Assembly (NCBI GenBank): GCA_947259185.1
Contig: CAMYKT010000028.1
Span: 1-23,537, forward strand
Origin: an uncultured Methanobacteriaceae archaeon
Lineage (GTDB): Archaea > Methanobacteriota > Methanobacteria > Methanobacteriales > Methanobacteriaceae
Direction of reading: 5' to 3'
DNA length: 23,537 nt
Shown here: positions 7,773-14,581 of the stretch, in pieces
How the letters are laid out: each line of letters opens with the position of its first letter
How positions within the stretch are numbered: position 1 is the first letter of the stretch
Program-made: the position numbers and the translations under genes
Notes under the pieces: model-generated
What the model saw: only the letters and a program-made list of their open reading frames with translations
What the model was told of the DNA's origin: nothing
Databases searched by the model: none

Positions 7773-8705
7773 TTAACGTACAGAAATCTTCGAACCACAC
7801 TCACCACAGAAAATTTCATCCCCATCTAATCTATAACCACACTTAATACAGTCTATTTCAAGTTCACCAATATTTTTACCATGTTTTTCAATTATTTCAT
7901 CATATTGTCCTGAATCAACCCATTTAAGTATCTCGGATACCCTCATAACTGTAAAAGGATGCGTTTTATCTTTAACTATTAAAAGTTTTGCCATTTTGTC
8001 TAATCCATCAAAATCAAAACCTTTAAATTCCTCTGCTTGTTGTATAAATGATTTTCTCAAGTTTTCATCGATATTACTGGATGGAAAACCAGACATCTTA
8101 ATTTCAGCATTTATAAATGCATCAATATCTTGACAAGCTAATAATCCTGCCCTGTCTGCTGTTAATTCTGCCATTCGACTCCAATATAGTAATGAGATCT
8201 CTAATGCATCACTTAACATGCTTCCGATACCCAGAGTGGCTTGGCCAAGCTGTGTTCCTATGTGAGCAATATAATTTCCCATGGTTTTATATAACTGATG
8301 AGCACTTTTAATGTGACCTATTTCATGTCCAATAATAGAAAGTAGTTCTTCTGGTGTCAATGCATGAACTAAACCTGAAGTTAGAGACACCATTGGTTTA
8401 TAAGAACCTATAGCAAAAGCATTCATCCTTGGGTCTTGCTCTATAAAAAGAGGAGGAATTTCTTTAACATAAAGATTATTACAAGCCTCATCTAGTAATT
8501 GTTTTATTTCAGGAAGGTTCTGATCAGTTACTTTCAAATAACTTCCCGTATAAATTATTCTTTGAGTTCTTTCGACTTCTAGTTTATAATAATAGCGAAC
8601 TAGCTTTTCCAATCCCGGTGTGCCTTCTAATTTTTCTAGGGCTATCCTATCAGCGGGATGTTCATATTCTGCAGGGTTCAGTAATAGTAATTTTGTTCTA
8701 TCCAA
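7773..8705 (-). CDS. M48-type zinc metallopeptidase with C-terminal zinc ribbon (copy 2)
   Basis: 310 aa, a paralogue of the protein at 5935-6879. H127, E128, H131 (GHEIGH) and E180 (AELTADRAG) occupy the same positions, EGTPGLEKL, THPFTVMR and EILKWVDSG are shared, and the C-terminal ribbon is C286, C289, C300, C303. A moderately hydrophobic stretch at 142-175 lies between the catalytic motifs. The start is a TTG at 8705 with a GGGGG tract about 10 nt upstream. It lies 38 nt after the zinc-ribbon gene at 8744-9151 and is probably co-transcribed with it, so that ribbon protein is a natural candidate partner or adaptor. Catalytic residues are all present; substrate unknown. Confidence 0.88.
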   Translation of the reverse strand: MDRTKLLLLNPAEYEHPADRIALEKLEGTPGLEKLVRYYYKLEVERTQRIIYTGSYLKVTDQNLPEIKQLLDEACNNLYVKEIPPLFIEQDPRMNAFAIGSYKPMVSLTSGLVHALTPEELLSIIGHEIGHIKSAHQLYKTMGNYIAHIGTQLGQATLGIGSMLSDALEISLLYWSRMAELTADRAGLLACQDIDAFINAEIKMSGFPSSNIDENLRKSFIQQAEEFKGFDFDGLDKMAKLLIVKDKTHPFTVMRVSEILKWVDSGQYDEIIEKHGKNIGELEIDCIKCGYRLDGDEIFCGECGSKISVR

Positions 8706-8743
8706 ATTATTTTTCCCCCTTGATATTATTTTTCAGATATCTA

Positions 8744-9151
8744 TTATAATTTCATTTGATGTTTGTATCTTCCACCACATTCACATTCATCAGTAAAATC
8801 TTCAGGTTTTTCATCCTTTGCCAACTGATAATAACCTTCGCAACTATCACAAACCAAATATCCCGGATTCATTGTTTTATCCCTTTTTTTAGATTTATTC
8901 ATTAAACCGCCGAGACCCTTCATTAAACCTTCACCGGAACTTTTGATTGATTTAATGGTTTCATCTTCCATGGGACTACTACTGGACTGATCTCTTTTTT
9001 CACTTAATTTTTCAGAAATACTTTTATTAGTAACTTTTTCGGTTTCAGTCATTGAAATTCCGCATTGGGTACAAAATTTAAGTGGTTTAATATTCGCATT
9101 GCATTCTGGACAAATTATCCTATCTTCTTTAGCTGAACTATATTCCTCCAT
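8744..9151 (-). CDS. Zinc-ribbon protein with C-terminal GYY/CxCGG domain
   Basis: 135 aa, soluble. An N-terminal ribbon (C14, C17, C27, C30) is followed by a Ser/Lys/Glu-rich, probably disordered linker with a Gly-rich patch (GEGLMKGLGGLMNKSKK, 73-89), and a C-terminal module GYLVCDSCEGYYQL ... DECECGG (C101, C104, C123, C125). That last module is the same as in the protein at 5211-5927. The ATG at 9151 has GGAGAAG upstream. It is the first gene of a two-gene unit with M48 copy 2; the 187 bases before it are AT-rich and must hold its promoter. Role unknown. Confidence 0.8.
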   Translation of the reverse strand: MEEYSSAKEDRIICPECNANIKPLKFCTQCGISMTETEKVTNKSISEKLSEKRDQSSSSPMEDETIKSIKSSGEGLMKGLGGLMNKSKKRDKTMNPGYLVCDSCEGYYQLAKDEKPEDFTDECECGGRYKHQMKL

Positions 9152-9337
9152 GATACTACTTCTCCTTCTTAAAGTATTTTATACATGTCATTTTAGCTAT
9201 TGTTATTATTATAAATTTGTATTAATTATAACTAATTTTGATTAATATTACATATTTCAACCAATATAAACTTAAAATTTATAGAAAATATGATGATATA
9301 CCCTCAAAAAAAAATACAAATAACTCAATGATATAAA

Positions 9338-10013
9338 TTGATAAGCATTTTAACTGGTCAACTAAAATTAAAAAAATAACTATATAGATTATCTTTTAAG
9401 TTCAAATTCAGATTTGATGGTGCTTACGGAATTTATTAATAAAGAGAATGGTAAGGAGATTATACAGGCCCTGGAATTGGAAAGCTACCAGACTCAAATT
9501 TCTAATCTAGATGGAGGTTATGGCTCGTTAATTGCCTCTAATATGAACTTTATCACCGTAAATAGTGAAGATCGCTGGTTAGAAGTTTATCTAAGTGAAC
9601 ATGACTTACATGTGCTGGGAGTATATGTACCCCATCAACCCGGTAAGATAAAGAATGATTTCTGGTCTAAAATCAGGGAATATTCTCTTAATAATCAGGA
9701 TAAAAATGTTCTAATAACAGGAGACTTTAATAGCTGCACCAGGGAAGATTCCTCCAATCAAAGTGAATATAATCCCCGGGATCTTAAAAAATTAGAAGAA
9801 TCAGGATACATTGACCTATGGAAAGAAGGCCACCGGGATGAAGATGAACGGTTTACCGGGTATTACCATGATGGAACCGGCTTTAGATTGGATTACTTCC
9901 TGGCATCACCGGGTCTTTATTCATAATTAAATGGGTTTAAAGTTTCTCATGATGCAGGGGTAAGGGATAAGGGTATTTCTGATCACTCCGCTATTTTATT
10001 AGAGTATATATAA
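9338..10013 (+). pseudogene. Endonuclease/exonuclease/phosphatase-fold pseudogene, in-frame stop and 5' decay
   Basis: From 9414 an open frame of 170 codons encodes most of an EEP-fold protein: LMVLTEF (the metal-binding Glu strand), LHVLGVYVP, LITGDFNSC (catalytic Asp/Asn) and FRLDYFLASP. It stops at TAA 9924-9926, but the same frame continues with LNGFKVSHDAGVRDKGISDH and ILLEYI to a TAA at 10011-10013; SDH is the catalytic Asp-His motif of the family. One base change (AAA to TAA) explains the stop. The N-terminus is also missing: 9343-9385 in another frame reads KHFNWSTKIKKIT, possibly the decayed first strand. If translated, the 170-aa product lacks the general base and should be inactive. 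Confidence 0.75.
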
Positions 10014-10338
10014 TTAAAAAGATTAATTTTTGAAACTCACATCCTTTAAAATTCGGGAAAAAATGAATTTTTTAATATATTTTTTGATTTGATTTTTAAA
10101 ACTAAGGTTCTAATAATAAGAAAAACTTAAAATATTTCATAGGGAATATAGGTTTAAACTTGATTACCAGTTTACAGTTTTAATGCAGAATTAGGGGTTT
10201 TTTTCTACTCTCATTTAAGTAAATTTTTGGGGGAGTGCACCTGGAAGTTATTTTTACTTGATTTTCTTTTTATTCTAAGATACATTAAATTATTAACCTA
10301 TTTAAATCCCGTTTTAAAATGTTTAGGGGTTTTTTAGG
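10014..10338. other. AT-rich intergenic region
   Basis: No coding signal or RNA gene is seen. A TATA-like CTATTTAAAT at 10298-10307 and AGGGG at 10323-10327 belong to the following gene and imply a very short leader. Confidence 0.5.
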
Positions 10339-10935
10339 ATGAAATGTCCGAAATGTGAAACTAAAATAGAAGATTCTGATGATTATTGTCGTAAATGTGG
10401 GGAACCTATATCTGATGGCGGAAAACAGAAACTAACACTTTTTGATACGGTATTGGGATTAATGTTACTTTCTTTTCTGTTGTTATTTGCTTGGCTTGCT
10501 ATAGACACCTATTTTAGAATTGTAGATAATGAAACTTGGAGAAAACTATTTTTCATGGCGGCTGCGGGAGGTATAGGGGGAACCTTAGCTGCCCTAAATT
10601 CATTCAGTATCCATCAAGCATCGGAAAAATTCAAAGTTAGTTTTATTTGGTGGTATTTAGTTAGACCTTTGGCTGGACTAATATTAGGTGTGGTAGTATA
10701 TCTGCTCCTACTTTCAAATCTTTTAATACTGGAATTACCAGCAGATGCAGCTACACCACTCACCACCTTAACATATGCTGTTATTGCATTTCTAGCTGGT
10801 TTTGCATCAAAAGAAATAGTAAGAAAACTTAAAGAAGTAATTTCAACTATTATACCTTATACTACCACCGAGGAAGAGGATTCAGATACTCCTCCTGAGA
10901 CTGATAAGAAGGATGCTAAACTACAAGATCAATAA
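10339..10935 (+). CDS. Zinc-ribbon four-TM membrane protein
   Basis: 198 aa. An N-terminal zinc ribbon (C3, C6, C17, C20; MKCPKCETKIEDSDDYCRKC) precedes four hydrophobic helices at about 35-57, 70-88, 102-127 and 140-158 and a polar, acidic C-terminal tail (TTTEEEDSDTPPETDKKD). No catalytic motif is seen. The ribbon should face the cytoplasm. It is transcribed alone; a run of ten Ts at 10951-10960 directly after the stop is a plausible terminator. Function unknown. Confidence 0.8.
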   Translation: MKCPKCETKIEDSDDYCRKCGEPISDGGKQKLTLFDTVLGLMLLSFLLLFAWLAIDTYFRIVDNETWRKLFFMAAAGGIGGTLAALNSFSIHQASEKFKVSFIWWYLVRPLAGLILGVVVYLLLLSNLLILELPADAATPLTTLTYAVIAFLAGFASKEIVRKLKEVISTIIPYTTTEEEDSDTPPETDKKDAKLQDQ

Positions 10936-11028
10936 TCTAAACCATTGACCTTTTTTTTTTGATTATTCACTAAAAATAAATTTAAACTTCTTATTTCTTT
11001 TAATAATAGAAAATTCAGTCTTAAAACC

Positions 11029-11137
11029 GCTGATGTTGTGAGATGATCATACTTTAAATTTCTACCAGAAAGTTGGTGGAGTTCTGGAGAATGTTATTCA
11101 TTTTTCATTTCCTTGTAAGGGGAATATGTACAGATAA
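11029..11137 (+). pseudogene. 3' remnant of a second GNAT acetyltransferase
   Basis: GCTGATGTT at 11029 followed, after one displaced base, by a frame reading DDHTLNFYQKVGGVLENVIHF and ending at TAA 11135-11137. This matches the last part of the GNAT pseudogene at 7108-7585 (ADVGDDHVINFYQKLLEFGE). No N-terminal or acetyl-CoA-binding part is found upstream, so only a gene end survives. The rest of the gap 10936-11247 is AT-rich without other signals. Confidence 0.65.
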
Positions 11138-11247
11138 ACTAAAATGATAATTAGTGAATTATATCTTTTAAATAATTTAAAATAAATTCTTTTATAAGTA
11201 GGAAAAATAGATTTAGCCCTATTATAATCAGAATTTAATTAATAGAG

Positions 11248-11460
11248 CTAAATTTCAAGGGGGAAAATACTTTCTCCACTTTCTTCATCGCCGCCTTCAT
11301 CTTTACTCTCATCATCACTGCTTTGATAATCATCTCCAGTGCTATCTCCACTGCTATCTGTGGATTCATCCCCCATGCCTTGTGATCCAATACATCCTGC
11401 TGTTAGTATCACGAAGACCAAAAACAAGAATGAGATGATGTATATTCCTCTTTTATTCAA
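11248..11460 (-). CDS. Small acidic lipoprotein
   Basis: 70 aa. A lipoprotein signal peptide (NKRG, hydrophobic ISFLFLVFVI, lipobox LTAGC with Cys at about residue 22) is followed by a low-complexity mature part of Ser, Asp, Glu and Gly ending in IFPLEI. The start is a TTG at 11460 with a strong GGAGGGG (complement at 466-472 of the 11 kb block, i.e. 11466-11472) 5 nt away; the longer frame upstream runs through that site and is unlikely. The mature protein is probably disordered and displayed outside the membrane. No partner gene is adjacent. Confidence 0.75.
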   Translation of the reverse strand: MNKRGIYIISFLFLVFVILTAGCIGSQGMGDESTDSSGDSTGDDYQSSDDESKDEGGDEESGESIFPLEI

Positions 11461-11499
11461 TTTAACCCCTCCTTTATAATCAAGGCCCCATATTTTCAA

Positions 11500-11811
11500 A
11501 TTATAAATATAATTAAATATTTTTCTTATTTTTGAATTAATGGTTTGGGGGGCCGATGTATATAATATTAGATTAAGAAGACATAATAAATTATCTTTCT
11601 CATAAAAACGAAAAAAACCATAAAAAAATAATTTAATTTAAGGGCTTAGTAAAAAAAATTTTAAAAATAAACTATTTAATCTAGAGCCTTAAAACGGTAA
11701 ATCAATATATAATTACCAATGAAATAAACTATTCAAGCCATTTCATTTAGTAAATCTTTTTTTTAAAAAAATAAAAAGTAAATAAATGAGGAATAGGGTT
11801 AGTAAACCACC
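11500..11811. other. Gene-free AT-rich gap with orphan promoter-like and hairpin elements
   Basis: No ORF is supported. On the + strand a TATA-like GTATATAAT (11559-11567) is followed by an imperfect inverted repeat (around AGGGCT 11640-11645 and AGCCTT 11685-11690) and a perfect 8-bp hairpin with a T8 run (11718-11764). See the candidate terminator entry and the related finding. Confidence 0.4.
11718..11764 (+). terminator. Hairpin plus T8 run, terminator-like, no upstream gene on this strand
   Basis: AATGAAAT (11718-11725) and ATTTCATT (11740-11747) are perfect reverse complements around a 14-nt loop, and TTTTTTTT follows at 11757-11764. AT-rich stem, so stability is low. The nearest protein genes are on the other strand. 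Confidence 0.35.
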
Positions 11812-12429
11812 TCACACCACATAGGGAATAAACATCCTGGTCTTATTTTTATATTCCTCGTATTCTTCTCCAAACTCATCCAGCATATCCTCTTCTTCCC
11901 TTTTAGCCAGTTTGTAGTACAATACCAGTAACAGCAGGTAGAGAACAACAAGGGGTATGGTGGCCCATTCAAACATGATACCCATGGTTATTAAAAAGAA
12001 CCCGGTGTACTGGGGGTGGCGCAGATACTTGTATATCCCATCGGTAACCAGATTTCCTTCACCTGTTTCTTTAATCCAGTAGTTTTTATGGATCCTCTTC
12101 CAGCCCACCAGTACCAGGGCCACACCACTAAGGGAGATTAATAATCCAATCCATGTTCCTAAATCTCCGATGTAACTGCTCAGGGTATGTCCCCATAGCA
12201 CTCCTTCCGGCAACCAGATACCAAAGGCCCAGCCCAGGGCAAACATGGAAAAGGGCACTCCGAACATTTCTATGGCAAAGGCCACCACAAAGGCCAGGTA
12301 GGCCCCGGTGGGTTTAACCTTACTTTTCTTATAAAAGGGTACAAAGAGTAAAAACACGGCATAGATAGCAATCCATACCAGTACTGCCCACCAGTTTCCA
12401 AAGTGGGACCAAATATTTTCTTCTAACAC
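11812..12429 (-). CDS. ICMT/PEMT-like membrane methyltransferase
   Basis: 205 aa with five or six membrane helices (about 13-32, 43-66, 90-110, 143-171). The cofactor-binding signature of the isoprenylcysteine carboxyl methyltransferase/phospholipid N-methyltransferase superfamily is present: GIYKYLRHPQYTG (131-143) and the acidic KREEEDM (176-182) near the C-terminus, followed by YEEYKNKTRMFIP. These enzymes use S-adenosylmethionine to methylate lipids or prenylated/hydrophobic substrates; the substrate here is unknown. The GTG start at 12429 has AAGGTGAT 6 nt upstream. It is 75 nt downstream of a TetR gene on the same strand, so it is the likely regulated member of that operon. Confidence 0.8.
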   Translation of the reverse strand: MLEENIWSHFGNWWAVLVWIAIYAVFLLFVPFYKKSKVKPTGAYLAFVVAFAIEMFGVPFSMFALGWAFGIWLPEGVLWGHTLSSYIGDLGTWIGLLISLSGVALVLVGWKRIHKNYWIKETGEGNLVTDGIYKYLRHPQYTGFFLITMGIMFEWATIPLVVLYLLLLVLYYKLAKREEEDMLDEFGEEYEEYKNKTRMFIPYVV

Positions 12430-12504
12430 TTATTTATCACCTTAATTATCAAAATTTATTAATTTTTTTAAATTTAATTTATTTATTTTTTAAATCGATT
12501 ATCA

Positions 12505-13161
12505 TTAATTCCGGGTAGTTTTATTCTCCAGGCAATTCATCATCAAATCCATATTATATTCAATCACTTCCTGGTGGCTTAATCCATGATCCTGCATGTG
12601 CATCTGGATAGCCGGGGTTAAGTTGATGATGTTTTGCATGGAAGAGGTTAATATCAGGGCGGATTTTACCGGGTCCACACCGGGACGGATACTACCATCT
12701 TCCAATCCTTCCTGGAAAGATTTTACCACCAGAGAGAAAATTTCAAGTCGTATTTTTTTCAAGTCTTCCATACGGGCAAAGTCCGGGTCAAAGGGTATTT
12801 CATAGTAAAAGCGAGATAGGGAGTAGCTGGGGTATTCCTGGTAGAATTTGAGGTAAGCCCGGGTAAGTAGTTTGATTTTATCCATTCCACTTACCTTTTT
12901 TTTATAGCATTTTTGGAATTTGTCATTTAATACCTGGAAGCTTTCCAGGGCAATATCCAGGTAAATTTCTTCCTTGTTTTTAAAATAAAGGTAAAGGGTG
13001 CTCCGGGCCAGTTCGCTTTTCTGGGCAATATGGTTCATGGTCACGTTCTCGTAACCCTTTTCGATTAATAATTCCCGGGCAGCTTCCTGTATAACATTTT
13101 TACGCTGTTCTTTTTCTCTTTTTTTTCTCTCAGATAGGGTCATCCTTATACTTCCTGACAT
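12505..13161 (-). CDS. TetR/AcrR-family transcriptional regulator (copy 1)
   Basis: 218 aa. After a very basic N-terminus (ERKKREKEQRKN) comes the TetR helix-turn-helix: IQEAARELLIEKGYENVTMN, then IAQKSELARSTLYLYFKNKE (45-64). The C-terminal half is the ligand/dimer domain, with QEGLEDGSIRPGVDP near its end, similar to the second regulator at 21656-22351. Start: ATG 13161 has AGGT about 8 nt upstream; GTG 13179 and ATG 13143 are alternatives. Three TGACA-N3-TGTCA-like sites lie in its promoter, so autorepression is likely; the downstream methyltransferase would share control. Effector unknown. Confidence 0.85.
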   Translation of the reverse strand: MSGSIRMTLSERKKREKEQRKNVIQEAARELLIEKGYENVTMNHIAQKSELARSTLYLYFKNKEEIYLDIALESFQVLNDKFQKCYKKKVSGMDKIKLLTRAYLKFYQEYPSYSLSRFYYEIPFDPDFARMEDLKKIRLEIFSLVVKSFQEGLEDGSIRPGVDPVKSALILTSSMQNIINLTPAIQMHMQDHGLSHQEVIEYNMDLMMNCLENKTTRN

Positions 13162-13190
13162 AACATAATACCTAGACACCTGATACTTTC

Positions 13191-13258
13191 GGACATATTG
13201 TCATAAGATGTACATTATGATATATAATGACACAATGTCACTAACTAACACTCTGTCA
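13191..13258 (-). promoter_or_regulatory. Three TetR operator-like sites at the TetR promoter
   Basis: Three 13-bp inverted repeats: GGACA-TAT-TGTCA (13191-13203), TGACA-CAA-TGTCA (13228-13240, perfect) and TAACA-CTC-TGTCA (13246-13258). Centres are 37 and 18 bp apart. The third lies between the TATA box and the inferred start of transcription, the second covers that start, the first is in the leader. This is the usual geometry for repression by a TetR dimer. Confidence 0.6.
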
Positions 13259-13264
13259 TGATAG

Positions 13265-13272
13265 TATATAAA
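13265..13272 (-). promoter_or_regulatory. TATA box of the TetR/methyltransferase operon
   Basis: TTTATATA on the minus strand, preceded by a purine-rich AAAAGC that could be the BRE. Expected transcription start is near 13243. No + strand gene lies within range, so it is assigned to the TetR gene. Confidence 0.6.
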
Positions 13273-13354
13273 GCTTTTCCCTGGGGAATTATTTTACCAC
13301 AAAAAAATATTTAATAAGGTATCTTCGAAGAGTTTCTGCTAAAAAAAATCAGTA

Positions 13355-14323
13355 TCAAATTGATTTCAGGATTATTACCAGTCCTGGTAAGAGTATGGAA
13401 AAAAACAGGGTTCTTAGCATGGAAAAATCATAGGGCCATGTGGGAGCTTTCTTAAGTTCCTTTTTAAAAACATTAAGGGCATTAATCTCCGCAGCCAATC
13501 CACTGGTTGATTCTCCCTTTTGTACTGATTCCAGCAATTGCCGGGATAATTTAATAACAGGTTTTTCTACCTTTTCCAGTTCCCTTGTTTTCGCCTGAGA
13601 TATGACCTGATGGGTGGGTATCATATTGGAGAAGAATATGATGGCCGGACACAATCCCAGGGGGATGTAAATTAGCCAGAATTGCAGAGTCTGGAAAACA
13701 GCTGCATCAAATACAAATATCATACTAAGGGTGATACCCCCGGCAAATACCAGGGACAAAAGCAGGCCCTGCCGGCCAATAGAAGTAAAAGGACTAATAT
13801 CAAAAAGGTTAATCTCCAGAGGCTGATGCATGAGAGTGGGTATAAAATTAAAAGAAGAAATATTCACATAGATAACCCATGATAGAAGACTGTAGGTCAG
13901 AGCACTCATAATAAAAACATAAATTAAAAGCCAGCCAATTTCAAAACTGGTGATAACGGTGATAAAGGCAAATATTATCCCTACTAATATGGCAGCAAGT
14001 TCTTTTATGGGGTTTACATATAATAATTCCCTTACCAGGGCCTCGTATTTTTCTTTTTCCAGTTTTACCAGGGGGCGTAGAGATTCCACAATCACCTGGT
14101 CCGTCTGGGAAAAACGGGGAGAAACTAAAAGCAGGTAACTGATAATTGCTGGTGAGAGGAAATAATTACGCCAATGTTGCTCACTGAAAAACTCATTAAA
14201 ACCAAATTCCCAGATACCTACCAGAAGGGCCAACACAAACAGGGCTAAGCAAATAATTAAAATAAAAGCAAGGGGACGTTTACGGCCAATATAACTATCA
14301 AAGAGTGAGGAAGGAAGATCCAT
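13355..14323 (-). CDS. Seven-TM membrane protein of unknown function
   Basis: 322 aa. Hydrophobic helices lie at about 18-38, 53-68, 108-126, 130-152, 184-206, 213-232 and 303-319. A soluble, charged loop at 72-106 (RFSQTDQVIVESLRPLVKLE) and a longer helical one at 240-296 should face the cytoplasm; the last loop ends in KKAPTWPYDFSMLR before the final helix. I recognise no named family and no catalytic motif. The start ATG has GGAGTT about 10 nt upstream. It is divergent from the FUSC-type transporter gene, with 258 bases between, and might be functionally linked to it. Confidence 0.75.
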   Translation of the reverse strand: MDLPSSLFDSYIGRKRPLAFILIICLALFVLALLVGIWEFGFNEFFSEQHWRNYFLSPAIISYLLLVSPRFSQTDQVIVESLRPLVKLEKEKYEALVRELLYVNPIKELAAILVGIIFAFITVITSFEIGWLLIYVFIMSALTYSLLSWVIYVNISSFNFIPTLMHQPLEINLFDISPFTSIGRQGLLLSLVFAGGITLSMIFVFDAAVFQTLQFWLIYIPLGLCPAIIFFSNMIPTHQVISQAKTRELEKVEKPVIKLSRQLLESVQKGESTSGLAAEINALNVFKKELKKAPTWPYDFSMLRTLFFSILLPGLVIILKSI

Positions 14324-14366
14324 ATTAATATTAACTCCAGCATAAAATGGTTATAATCATGTTTTC

Positions 14367-14379
14367 GAACCCCCGGTTC
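14367..14379. promoter_or_regulatory. Inverted repeat GAACC-CCC-GGTTC in the divergent promoter region
   Basis: A perfect 5-bp inverted repeat with 3-bp spacer, 44 nt before the start of the seven-TM gene. It is GC-rich in a very AT-rich gap, so it stands out. It could be an operator or a leader hairpin. Confidence 0.3.
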
Positions 14380-14495
14380 AGGGATTTATCATATTTTCAG
14401 GATACTTATCAGATTAAACTATATAATTAACTATTAATTATATTTAAGCCCTCTTATGGTCATGAATTTTTAATTAAAATTTATTTTAAGAATAA

Positions 14496-14513
14496 AATAC
14501 TTCTGGGAGTATT
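14496..14513. promoter_or_regulatory. Inverted repeat AATACT-N6-AGTATT before the FUSC gene
   Basis: Perfect 6-bp arms around TCTGGG, about 70 nt upstream of the transporter start and downstream of the TATA-like ATATAATTAA region near 14420-14450. A position over the leader would suit a repressor. Confidence 0.3.
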
Positions 14514-14581
14514 ATCTAAGTCTATATTAAATCTATTTAGAGGATTAAATATTAGAATAAAACAATATAAGGGGATATATT

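Noticed and set aside
13682..14138. Short + strand frames inside the seven-TM gene
   Set aside because: Antisense shadows of a coherent membrane protein; Lys/Arg-rich products without domains.
14361..14385. GGGGGTTCGAA-like string on the minus strand, resembling a tRNA T-arm
   Set aside because: No paired C run after it, no acceptor, D or anticodon arms around it; better described as a short inverted repeat, not a tRNA or attachment site.
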